NCBI GenBank assembly: GCA_937906495.1
Contig: CALCVT010000049.1
Span: forward strand, 1-30,292
Direction: 5' to 3'
Origin: an uncultured Prevotella sp.
GTDB taxonomy: Bacteria > Bacteroidota > Bacteroidia > Bacteroidales > Bacteroidaceae
Length of the DNA: 30,292 bases
The notes under the pieces are model-generated. The model worked only from the letters and a program-made list of their open reading frames with translations, had not been told where the DNA came from and searched no databases. The position numbers and the translations under genes were made by a program. Below, piece after piece: positions 23,171 through 30,292 of the stretch. Within the stretch, counting starts at the first letter, position 1; each line of letters starts with the position of its first letter.

Positions 23171-25198
23171 TTACCAGATTTCAACGCGGTTCTTCTGCGG
23201 AATGAAGAGGGCATCCTTCTTGGTTATATTAAAGGCTTTGTACCACTCATCGATGTGGGGAAGTGCTCCGTTGACGCGCCAACGTGAAGGTGAGTGGGGA
23301 TCGGTCTTGACAAGTTGTCTAAGCATAGCCTCGCGGGTATTGCCGGCCCATACCAGTCCGTAGCTCAAGAAGAAGCGCTGTTCGGGAGTGAAACCATCCT
23401 TCTTTTCAAGAGGATTCTCCTTCATCGCGTTTTGCAAAGCCTGGTAGGCAATGTTCAACCCGCCATGGTCGGCAATATTTTCACCGAGTGTGAGTTGTCC
23501 GTTAGCATGCAAGCCTGGGAGAACTTCTATCTTATCGAAGAAGTCGCGCATGACACTGGTGCGCTTCTCAAAGTTAGTCTTATCTTGCTCGGTCCACCAG
23601 TTGCGCAAATTACCATCTTTGTCGAACTGTGAGCCCTGATCGTCGAATCCATGTGTCATTTCATGCCCAATTACCACACCTATTGCTCCATAGTTGCAAG
23701 CATCGTCAGCTTGTGCATTAAAGAAGGGAGGCTGCAGGATACCAGCAGGGAAGCAAATTTCGTTGGTTGTCGGGTTATAATAGGCATTGATGGTTTGCGG
23801 AGTCATGAGCCATTCCGTACGGTCTGTTTGTTTGTTGACGCGCTTTTGGGTATAGTAGTCGCTCATAAATTGCGAGGCACGCATCATGTTTTCGTAGTAG
23901 CTCAACTTCTCATCTATAGTCAACTTGGAGTAATCCATCCATTCGTCAGGATAACCTATCTTTACATAGAAACTGCTGAGTTTGTCGTGTGCCTGCTTTT
24001 TGGTTTCGGCGCTCATCCACTCCTGCATATCTATACGTTGGCCAAGGGCTGTTTGCAGATTCTTAACCAACTGTGTCATGCGCTGTTTGGAGGATTCGGG
24101 GAAATACTTTTCTACGTACATACGTCCTACAGCCATGCCAAGTGCACCTTCAACAGCACCGATGGCGCGTTTCCAGCGCGGGCGATCTTGTTCTGCGCCA
24201 CCCATTGTATGGCTGTAAAAGTTAAAAGCCTCTTTGCGGAAGCGGTCGCTAAGCGAACTGCTTGCATCGTCTACCACCTTGAAGTAGAGGTAAGCCTTGA
24301 GGGCATCAATCGAACATTCGTTCAGAATTTTCTCTACCTCGCGTATGGGTTCAGGCTGGTTAACCGAGACATTCTCAAAAGCCGGAATACGGCTCAACAT
24401 GAATATCGTGCTCCAGTCTATACCCGGATAATCTGCTAATAGCTGAGCGTACGACATTTTGTGGTAATTGCCTTCAACATCGCGCTGCTGGGTTGCGCTA
24501 TAAGATGCTTTTGCAATGCGGGTTTCGATATCGAGTACAGCCTCCATATTCTTTTGAGCTTGTGCTTCATCTACTCCCGTCATGACAAAGAGATTCTTGA
24601 TATATTGCTTATAAGCCTCGCGAATTTTGACTGTTGGCTCGTCTGTACCTAAGTAATAGTCGCGTTCGCCCATCGAAATACCACCTTGATTAACCTGCAT
24701 CAAGTTCCACTTGGCATCCTTAAGGTCGGCATTACAACCAAAAACAAAGAAGTTGCTTATGCCTAAGCCGTGCAGGCGAGCTACTTCGTAATGTACCCCT
24801 TTACGGGTATTGATTTTATTGATTTCATTAAGTGTAGCTTTGATAGGTGTATAGTCCTCGCGGTTTCTGCGAACACTATCCATTGCCAAACGGTATAGCG
24901 AACCTATTTTCTGCTCAAGAGTTCCTAGTGGATGATTTTTGGCTGCGATATTCTCAATGAGTTCGCGAATGAGTTTGTTGTTATGCTCATTGAGGTAGTC
25001 AAACTGTGAGTAACGCGCATATTCCGGTGTAAGCGGATGTGCAGTATTCCAGCCGCCTGCGGCATACTCAAAAAAATCAGTGCCGGGTTTGGCTTGTAGG
25101 TTCATGTTGTCCTTGCTGATGCCCGACGACAAGTTTTGCTGGCTAAAGGCTGCTGTAGCCATGAGAGCCAGCGATGGAAGAAAGTGTTTTATATTCAT
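23171..25198 (-). CDS. M13-family (neprilysin/PepO-like) zinc metallopeptidase
   Basis: 675-aa secreted endopeptidase of peptidase family M13, which cleaves oligopeptides of limited size. A signal peptide (about 1-19, ending AAFS) is followed by the long N-terminal helical domain. The catalytic domain shows NAYYNPTTNEICFPAGIL (about 474-491), the zinc motif HEMTH (His512, Glu513, His516) and GENIADHGG with Glu573 as third ligand and Asp577 stabilising it. The SLVWAGNTRE-type segment and PSRWRVNGALPHIDEWYKAF near the C terminus are also family features. All catalytic residues are intact. It begins 47 nt after the ABC-F gene, and is followed by the peptide transporter gene, so it probably feeds peptides to it. 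Confidence 0.94.
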   Translation of the reverse strand: MNIKHFLPSLALMATAAFSQQNLSSGISKDNMNLQAKPGTDFFEYAAGGWNTAHPLTPEYARYSQFDYLNEHNNKLIRELIENIAAKNHPLGTLEQKIGSLYRLAMDSVRRNREDYTPIKATLNEINKINTRKGVHYEVARLHGLGISNFFVFGCNADLKDAKWNLMQVNQGGISMGERDYYLGTDEPTVKIREAYKQYIKNLFVMTGVDEAQAQKNMEAVLDIETRIAKASYSATQQRDVEGNYHKMSYAQLLADYPGIDWSTIFMLSRIPAFENVSVNQPEPIREVEKILNECSIDALKAYLYFKVVDDASSSLSDRFRKEAFNFYSHTMGGAEQDRPRWKRAIGAVEGALGMAVGRMYVEKYFPESSKQRMTQLVKNLQTALGQRIDMQEWMSAETKKQAHDKLSSFYVKIGYPDEWMDYSKLTIDEKLSYYENMMRASQFMSDYYTQKRVNKQTDRTEWLMTPQTINAYYNPTTNEICFPAGILQPPFFNAQADDACNYGAIGVVIGHEMTHGFDDQGSQFDKDGNLRNWWTEQDKTNFEKRTSVMRDFFDKIEVLPGLHANGQLTLGENIADHGGLNIAYQALQNAMKENPLEKKDGFTPEQRFFLSYGLVWAGNTREAMLRQLVKTDPHSPSRWRVNGALPHIDEWYKAFNITKKDALFIPQKNRVEIW

Positions 25199-25245
25199 GA
25201 TATGTTAGAATTAGTACCTCGGTCCGTTACAAGAGACTTTGGTTT

Positions 25246-27183
25246 TTATTCAGATTCGAGAGCTTCGATGGCTTTTTCCCAAGCGGTTTCTGCTTCGGCT
25301 ATAGCCTTTTGAAGTTTGTTGTATGCCTCAAAAAGGGTAGTATCTGCTGCACCTTCAGGAGTAGCAAGTTTATTTTCAATTTCGGCCTTTTCGCACTCAA
25401 GATCCATTACCTGCTTTTCACATTGTTCAACTAGTTTTTCGGCCTTTCGGCGGAGTTTCGCTTGCTCCTTGCGTTCTTCATAGGATAATTTACCCTCTGA
25501 AGGTTCTACATTCGATTTGATTTGATTGGTTTGATGAGCAGAGGGCGAACCCGCAGTGTGCAGTTCGTCGAGCGATTCCATTTCCTTTTTTTTCAAAAAG
25601 TCGTAAATGCCGCCTATGTGTTCGCGTACTCGTCCTCCGCCAAACTCATAGACTTTTGATACGAGTCCGTTAAGGAAATCGCGATCGTGACTTACAACGA
25701 TTACCGTACCGTCGAAAGTTAAAATAGCTTCTTTCAGCACATCTTTGGTACGCATATCAAGATGATTGGTAGGTTCGTCGAGTATGAGCAGGTTTACAGG
25801 TTCAAGAAGTAATTTAATCATGGCAAGGCGTGAACGTTCGCCTCCTGACAATACTTTGACTTTTTTGTCAGAGGCTTCGCCACCGAACATGAATGCACCA
25901 AGAATATCGCGAATTTTAAGGCGGATGTCGCCTTTAGCTGCGCGGTCGATGGTGTCAAAAACCGTAATTTCGCCATCGAGTAGTTGGGCTTGGTTTTGAG
26001 CATAATAACCTATCTCGACGTTATGCCCTAATTTGAGTGTACCGGTATAGGGTATTTCGTTCATGATGCACTTGACAAGTGTTGACTTACCTTCACCGTT
26101 TTTACCCACAAAGGCTACTTTTTCGCCTCGCTTAATTGTAAGGTCTACATCGTGGAACACACAATGCTCGCCATAGTCCTTGCGCAAGCCATCGCAGATT
26201 ACAGGGTAGTCGCCCGAGCGGGAGCATGGCGGAAACTTGAGGTGAAGGCTTGAGTTGTCTACTTCGTCTACCTCAATAGGAACTATCTTTTCGAGTTGTT
26301 TGATACGGCTCTGTACTTGTACAGCCTTGGTGGGTTTATACCGAAACCGCTCAATAAAGTCCTTTATGTCTGCTATTTCTTTTTGCTGGTTTTCGTATGC
26401 TCTAAGCTGCTGTTCACGGCGTTCGGCACGGAGCTGTACAAATTCGTCGTACTTTACTTTATAGTCAGTAATCTGACCGCACGAAATTTCGAGTGTTCGG
26501 TTTGTTACATTATTGATAAATGCACGGTCGTGACTGACTAGTACTACGGCTCCCGGTGATTTGGCAAGAAATTGCTCGAGCCAACGTATGCTTTCTATAT
26601 CCAGGTGGTTGGTAGGTTCGTCAAGAAGCAACACATCTGGGTGCTGAAGCAAGAGTTTAGCCAGTTCGATTCGCATGCGCCATCCTCCTGAAAATTCGCG
26701 TGTAGGGCGGTTAAAGTCGGCAGCAGTAAAGCCAAGACCTTGAAGTGTTCGCTCTAATTCTGCATGATAGTTCATGCCACCCATCATTTGGAAATGTTCG
26801 CTCTCGTGTGTAAAGCGTTCAACGAGTTGCATGTACTCAGGGCTGTCATAATCGGTACGTTCAGCCAACTGTACGTTGAGTTGCTCTATACACGTTTGCA
26901 ATTCGCTGATATGTTCGTAGGCCTTTTCGGCTTCTTCCATCACCGTATGCTCATCGCTTAGAACCATGACCTGCGGCAGATAACCAATTGTAGTATCGTT
27001 TTGTACGGCTACACTGCCATCGGTAGGTAATTGCTGACCGGCAAGTATTTTGAGCAAAGTAGATTTTCCCGCTCCATTCTTTCCGACTAATGCAATGCGG
27101 TCTTTTTTGTTGATGACAAACGATACATTAGTAAAGAGCGGGCGTGCACTGAATTCTACGGACAAATGTTCTACTGAAATCAT
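25246..27183 (-). CDS. ABC-F family ATP-binding protein
   Basis: 645-aa soluble twin-ATPase of the ABC-F class, proteins that act on the ribosome (translation factors or antibiotic-resistance proteins) and have no membrane domains. ABC1: Walker A GKNGAGKST (34-42), signature FSGGW (164-168), Walker B LLLDEPTNHLD (185-195). The inter-domain linker (about 235-315) is highly charged, as expected for the P-site tRNA interaction motif. ABC2: Walker A GKNGEGKST (360-368), LSGGE (446-450), LLILDEPTNHLD near 470. A C-terminal coiled coil (about 565-645) resembles the Uup/EttA-related group. The upstream 22 residues of the longer frame are not family-like, so the start is MISVEHLS (27183). Confidence 0.93.
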   Translation of the reverse strand: MISVEHLSVEFSARPLFTNVSFVINKKDRIALVGKNGAGKSTLLKILAGQQLPTDGSVAVQNDTTIGYLPQVMVLSDEHTVMEEAEKAYEHISELQTCIEQLNVQLAERTDYDSPEYMQLVERFTHESEHFQMMGGMNYHAELERTLQGLGFTAADFNRPTREFSGGWRMRIELAKLLLQHPDVLLLDEPTNHLDIESIRWLEQFLAKSPGAVVLVSHDRAFINNVTNRTLEISCGQITDYKVKYDEFVQLRAERREQQLRAYENQQKEIADIKDFIERFRYKPTKAVQVQSRIKQLEKIVPIEVDEVDNSSLHLKFPPCSRSGDYPVICDGLRKDYGEHCVFHDVDLTIKRGEKVAFVGKNGEGKSTLVKCIMNEIPYTGTLKLGHNVEIGYYAQNQAQLLDGEITVFDTIDRAAKGDIRLKIRDILGAFMFGGEASDKKVKVLSGGERSRLAMIKLLLEPVNLLILDEPTNHLDMRTKDVLKEAILTFDGTVIVVSHDRDFLNGLVSKVYEFGGGRVREHIGGIYDFLKKKEMESLDELHTAGSPSAHQTNQIKSNVEPSEGKLSYEERKEQAKLRRKAEKLVEQCEKQVMDLECEKAEIENKLATPEGAADTTLFEAYNKLQKAIAEAETAWEKAIEALESE

Positions 27184-27194
27184 AAGTTGGGATT

Positions 27195-27202
27195 CAAAGA
27201 TA
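27195..27202 (-). promoter_or_regulatory. -7 element upstream of the ABC-F gene
   Basis: Minus-strand TATCTTTG is a perfect -7 box, but no TTG lies 19-21 nt upstream (TGG is nearest). If used, the transcript would have almost no leader before the 27183 ATG. This supports the shorter start. Confidence 0.4.
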
Positions 27203-27437
27203 ATTGCGCGTGCCGGTATAATTACCACATAGCTGGCATTTTGTTGCAAGTGGTCTGACTGAGGTATAACATTGCGAGAATGATTTACTACAATGACTGT
27301 AGTGGCGGTTATAGCATCTCAACCTCACAGAGGGGGCTTGGGGTTGTGAGGAAGTAAGTAGGTGAGATGCAGGCAGACTCACAGCGAAGACTTCTTAAAA
27401 TGTGTCTGATTGTTCCGGCAAGCCTTACATATGAAAG
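27203..27437. other. Intergenic region upstream of the ABC-F gene with a nested hairpin
   Basis: Holds two nested stems: GCATCTCA (27314-27321) with TGAGATGC (27363-27370), and CCTCACA (27323-27329) with TGTGAGG (27345-27351). No credible gene. The proS terminator lies to the right. Confidence 0.45.
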
Positions 27438-27490
27438 AAGAACAAAAGCGATAGCTGGTACTTGATAGTATGACTGGCGCTTTTGTTCTT
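27438..27490 (-). terminator. Gene-end hairpin after proS
   Basis: AAGAACAAAAGCG (27438-27450) pairs with CGCTTTTGTTCTT (27478-27490), a perfect 13-bp stem with a 27-nt loop, 68 nt past the proS stop. On the minus strand the 3' arm ends TTTTGTTCTTCTTTC, T-rich but not a clean run. Confidence 0.65.
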
Positions 27491-27558
27491 GTGTTGTTTG
27501 GGGCAGCCTCCTTTAATATATATAAGGAGTAAGTAGCCTTGTATTTGAATAACTTAGA

Positions 27559-29043
27559 TTAGTAGCTGCGCGCAATAATGACGCGGCAAGTTGCAGGTTT
27601 GCCACTTACCATGTCTACGCCTAAATTCTCCTGGCTGTATCCGTAGGGAACGCAACGGATGGTAGCTTGTGTTTCAGCCTTAATTTGCGCTTCGGTCTCC
27701 TCTGTACCATCCCAGGGGCAGAGGAAGAATCCACCATCCTTAACACGTTCCTTGAACTCCTCGTAATTGTCGCAAGGGAAAATGTTATCATCAAGGCGCT
27801 GTTTTGCCTTGTTGTAAATATTGGTTTGTATCTCCTCGAGCAGGTTGACAACGTATTCTTCTATACCTTCGCAGTTAAGTGTTTCCTTCTCAAGCGTATC
27901 GCGGCGCATCAACTCGATGGTTCCATTCTGCAAATCTTTACCACCCATTACTAGTCGTACAGGTACGCCCTTAAGTTCGTAGTCGGCAAACTTAAATCCA
28001 GGACGCTTATTGTCGGCATTGTCGTACTTCACACGGATGCCTTTGGAGCGGAGGCGTGCAGCTAGTCCACCTAACTTTTCATTGAAAGCTTCAAGTTCGG
28101 CATCACCCTTGTAAATGGGTACAATCACAACCTGAATAGGTGCAAGGTGCGGAGGAAGCACAAGACCATTATCGTCAGAGTGGGTCATGATGAGTGCACC
28201 CATGAGACGTGTGCTTACACCCCACGATGTAGCCCATGCATAGTCGAGTTTATTCTCTTTATTAACAAATTGTACGTTGAAAGCTTTTCCGAAGTTTTGA
28301 CCAAGGAAGTGGCTTGTACCGCTTTGGAGAGCCTTACCGTCTTGCATCATTGCCTCGATGGTATAAGTATCAAGTGCACCGGCAAAACGTTCGGTAGCAC
28401 TCTTAACGCCGCGTACTACGGGTATAGCCATTACATCACGGGCAAAGTCTGCATAAACATCGAGCATTTGGCGTGCGCGTTCTTCAGCCTCCTCGCGAGT
28501 GGCATGAGCTGTGTGGCCTTCTTGCCAAAGGAACTCTGAAGTACGCAAGAAAAGGCGTGTACGCATTTCCCAACGCATAACGTTGCACCACTGATTGCAG
28601 CACAGAGGGAGATCGCGCCAAGAATGGATCCATTTGCGGTAGGTATTCCAAATCGTTGTTTCAGAAGTAGGACGTATAATCAGTTCTTCTTCGAGTTTTG
28701 CAGCAGGGTCTACCACTACGCCTTCACCCTCAGGGTTAGCCTTTAGACGATAGTGTGTAACGACAGCACACTCTTTGGCAAAGCCTTCTACGTGCTCGGC
28801 TTCTTTCGAAAGGAAACTCTTCGGAATAAGCATGGGAAAGTAAACATTTTGTACACCGGTTTCCTTGAAACGTTCGTCGAGTGATTGCTGTATTTTCTCC
28901 CAGATGGCATAACCGTAGGGCTTGATTACCATACAGCCACGCACGTCGGCCTGTTCTGCAAGGTCGGCCTTTACTACGAGTTCATTATACCAACGCGAAT
29001 AGTCTACACTGCGTTTGGTCAGGTCTTTGAGTTCTTTTGCCAT
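27559..29043 (-). CDS. proS: Prolyl-tRNA synthetase, archaeal-type
   Basis: 494-aa class II aminoacyl-tRNA synthetase that charges tRNA-Pro. It belongs to the short, archaeal/eukaryotic-like group, without the editing insertion of E. coli-type ProRS, and is the form usual in Bacteroidetes. Landmarks: the N-terminal LTKRSVDYSRWYNELVVKADLA, motif 1 near GYAIWEKIQ, motif 2 RWEMRTRLFLRTSEFLWQEGHTAH with its proline/ATP contacts, motif 3 GVSTRLMGALIMTHSDDNGL, then the anticodon-binding domain and the extra C-terminal zinc-like domain ending TCRVIIARSY. The frame extends to 29076, but MAKELKDLTKRSVDYSRWY (29043) is the family-like start. It is followed by a gene-end hairpin. Confidence 0.96.
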   Translation of the reverse strand: MAKELKDLTKRSVDYSRWYNELVVKADLAEQADVRGCMVIKPYGYAIWEKIQQSLDERFKETGVQNVYFPMLIPKSFLSKEAEHVEGFAKECAVVTHYRLKANPEGEGVVVDPAAKLEEELIIRPTSETTIWNTYRKWIHSWRDLPLCCNQWCNVMRWEMRTRLFLRTSEFLWQEGHTAHATREEAEERARQMLDVYADFARDVMAIPVVRGVKSATERFAGALDTYTIEAMMQDGKALQSGTSHFLGQNFGKAFNVQFVNKENKLDYAWATSWGVSTRLMGALIMTHSDDNGLVLPPHLAPIQVVIVPIYKGDAELEAFNEKLGGLAARLRSKGIRVKYDNADNKRPGFKFADYELKGVPVRLVMGGKDLQNGTIELMRRDTLEKETLNCEGIEEYVVNLLEEIQTNIYNKAKQRLDDNIFPCDNYEEFKERVKDGGFFLCPWDGTEETEAQIKAETQATIRCVPYGYSQENLGVDMVSGKPATCRVIIARSY

Positions 29044-29322
29044 TGTTTTGGTATCGTATTTAGCATGCATCTGCAAGAGTACCCTTTATTTCATGTAGCC
29101 GGGTGTAGCGCTGTAAATACCGGGAGTACTTCCTACTTTGATTAAACTGCGCTCTAAGCATGCTCCTTTTGTTAATTGATTCTTGCGCAAAAGTACAAAT
29201 AAAACGTCAAAACAGTACGTAATGGGTCTTGGTTTTTCTGTTTTAGTCCCTTTAGATAGCATTGATTAAGGGTAAAAGAGCGAAAAAAGTGATTTTTTCT
29301 TCGTCGTACGCTTGCTTTGAAT
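29044..29322. other. Divergent intergenic region between proS and the OmpA-like gene
   Basis: Holds the proS leader, of about 140 nt if the -7 box at 29188-29195 is used, and the OmpA-like promoter at the right edge. I see no T-box or other known riboswitch and no coding frame. Confidence 0.45.
29188..29195 (-). promoter_or_regulatory. -7 element upstream of proS
   Basis: Minus-strand TACTTTTG fits the Bacteroidetes -7 consensus. A TTG occurs upstream but only 12 nt away, so the -33 element is not convincing. Confidence 0.4.
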
Positions 29323-29330
29323 TATCTTTG
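29323..29330 (+). promoter_or_regulatory. -7 element upstream of the OmpA-like lipoprotein gene
   Basis: TATCTTTG, perfect -7 box, 40 nt before the ATG at 29370. The -33 region is only T-rich (TTTTTTC), so the upstream box is weak. Confidence 0.5.
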
Positions 29331-29369
29331 CCGCATCATATACCATTCTAAACTTAATACATTATTACT

Positions 29370-30086
29370 ATGACAAAGATGAAATTATCAGTTCTGGCCA
29401 TGAGCCTGGTGATGTTGCTCAGCAGTTGCGGCGGCATGACAAATACTGCAAAAGGTGGTTTGATTGGTGGTGCCGGTGGTGGTGCGCTTGGTGCGTTGAT
29501 TGGCCAGTTTATCGGTAAAGGTAAAGGTGCAGCTATTGGAGCTGCTGTAGGTACGGCTGTCGGAGCTGGTGCTGGTGTACTTATTGGAAACAAGATGGAT
29601 AAGGCCAAGAAAGCAGCTGAATCTGCAAATGCAGAGGCTGAGGTTCTGACAGATGCCCAAGGTACACAATATGTAAAGGCTACCTTTGACAGTGGTTTGC
29701 TTTTCAATACCGGATCTTCAACGCTCAGTCCTTCAGCACAAGCTTCGATTAACCGCTTTGTAAGTGGCCTGCTGGCAGAGGATAGCTCCTACGAATTGGC
29801 AATTGCCGGATTTACAGACAATGCAGGCTGGAGAAATTGTACTGCAGAGCAGAGTCGTGCCAAGAACCTTGAACTTTCGCAGCAACGTGCTAACGCTGTA
29901 AAGTTCCAGATTATTGGTGCCGGGTATCCCTCAATGCGCCTTTCGAGCGTTCAGGGTTATGGTGAAGATAATCCCGTTGCTGACAATGCAACTGCAGCTG
30001 GTAAGCAGCAGAACCGCCGCGTAGAGGTATACATCCTGCCGAGTGCTGATATGATTAAAGCTGCTAACGCTGCTGCTTCCAAGTAA
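29370..30086 (+). CDS. OmpA-family lipoprotein with glycine-zipper segment
   Basis: 238 aa. The signal peptide carries a good lipobox, L-S-S-C, with Cys20 as the lipidated residue. Residues about 26-75 are a glycine-zipper stretch rich in GGxxGxxxG repeats (LIGGAGGGALGALIGQFIGKG and onward), likely a membrane-associated helical hairpin. A short charged helix follows. The OmpA-like peptidoglycan-binding domain (about 100-225) shows LLFNTGSSTLSPSA, AGFTDNAG, LSQQRANAVK, GYGEDNPVADN and NRRVEVYI, all typical diaminopimelate-contact and fold residues. The layout is YiaD-like. It probably tethers the outer membrane to the cell wall. An ATG three codons later (29379) is an alternative start. Confidence 0.93.
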   Translation: MTKMKLSVLAMSLVMLLSSCGGMTNTAKGGLIGGAGGGALGALIGQFIGKGKGAAIGAAVGTAVGAGAGVLIGNKMDKAKKAAESANAEAEVLTDAQGTQYVKATFDSGLLFNTGSSTLSPSAQASINRFVSGLLAEDSSYELAIAGFTDNAGWRNCTAEQSRAKNLELSQQRANAVKFQIIGAGYPSMRLSSVQGYGEDNPVADNATAAGKQQNRRVEVYILPSADMIKAANAAASK

Positions 30087-30126
30087 GTATTGCGCTTTTT
30101 TATTATTTTCAATAAATGATTTTACT

Positions 30127-30178
30127 GACATAACCACTTTAAGGAAGTGCACTTCCTTAAAGTGGTTATGTCGGTTTT
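30127..30178 (+). terminator. Intrinsic terminator built on a 46-bp perfect palindrome
   Basis: Bases 30127-30172 form a perfect palindrome centred on GTGCAC, with 23-bp arms and no unpaired loop. A GG and a T6 run follow (30175-30180). It lies 40 nt after the OmpA-like stop. Folded RNA would need a few central bases open. Confidence 0.88.
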
Positions 30179-30180
30179 TT

Positions 30181-30292
30181 ATATTCCTTCTTATCCTTTC
30201 TTCAAAGCTTCAGCACACTTTGTATTTCTAAATTGAATGTATTCATCCCATCTACCCCATATTTCATTAAATCTTCATTGTTCAGAACTTTG
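30181..30292 (-). other. Window edge: possible 3' end of a minus-strand gene
   Basis: On the minus strand one frame reads through the edge to a TGA at 30202-30204. Another, ending TAA at 30191-30193, reads ...GRWDEYIQFRNTKCAEALKKG, which looks more protein-like but contains an upstream in-frame TGA. Either could be a real C terminus, or together a frameshifted remnant. Not decidable from about 100 nt. Confidence 0.25.

Noticed and set aside
27194..27382. 62-aa minus-strand frame as a leader peptide for the ABC-F gene
   Set aside because: It spans the hairpin and the -7 box rather than preceding them, and is too long and featureless for a stalling peptide.
1..30292. CRISPR arrays, insertion sequences, prophage, restriction or toxin genes
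   Set aside because: I looked for regularly spaced repeats, transposases, integrases and typical defence motifs and saw none; the only tandem repeats are the 85-bp units, which have no unique spacers.

Overview
This window looks like chromosomal core sequence from a member of the Bacteroidales. A Prevotellaceae-like genome is my best guess, but the family is not proven. The evidence is the gene set (type III glutamine synthetase, OmpP1/FadL porin, 30S S16 with a long Ala/Glu tail, archaeal-type prolyl-tRNA synthetase, ABC-F ATPase, C69 and M13 peptidases). Promoters also fit the Bacteroidetes consensus (TTTG, about 20 nt, TAnnTTTG) rather than -35/-10 boxes. I see no prophage, insertion sequence, CRISPR array or defence locus.

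Layout. Positions 1-172 hold the 3' part of rnpB (RNase P RNA, + strand), followed by a gene-end hairpin. From 394 to 8948 all genes lie on the minus strand: a secreted C69 dipeptidase, nadC, a 1.2 kb gene-free stretch, dnaB, a beta-helix lipoprotein and pepD. From 9192 to 10163 the + strand carries a small one-helix membrane protein overlapping an OmpH/Skp-like lipoprotein gene, then tRNA-Ser(CGA) with its own promoter and terminator. After another gene-poor stretch, 10994-14213 is a minus-strand block: mtaB, a family 2 glycosyltransferase and an RsmI-like methyltransferase. A FadL-type porin (+), a histidine phosphatase (-) and glutamine synthetase III (+) follow. From 20311 to 29043 the minus strand carries rpsP, an OPT oligopeptide transporter, an M13 metallopeptidase, an ABC-F protein and proS. 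An OmpA-type lipoprotein (+) ends the window.

Functional themes. Much of the window concerns peptide use (C69 dipeptidase, M13 endopeptidase, OPT importer, cytosolic PepD) and ammonia assimilation (GlnN). This fits an amino-acid- or peptide-using anaerobe. The rest is core replication, translation, NAD synthesis and envelope genes.

Most notable non-genic signal: two intergenic loci (2977-3175 and 10735-10935) each contain two tandem copies of an 85-86 bp imperfect-palindrome repeat, plus a degenerate third. Every full copy carries a minus-strand promoter-like TTG/TTTG - exactly 20 nt - TAnnTTTG module. One copy is placed to drive nadC; another faces an intrinsic terminator about 65 nt away. 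A separate promoter-terminator pair at 3494-3594 predicts a free-standing RNA of about 65 nt. Other points worth a look are an SSB-tip-like Pro/Phe tail on DnaB, a CxxCH motif in the C69 dipeptidase, and a palindrome over the glnN transcription start.
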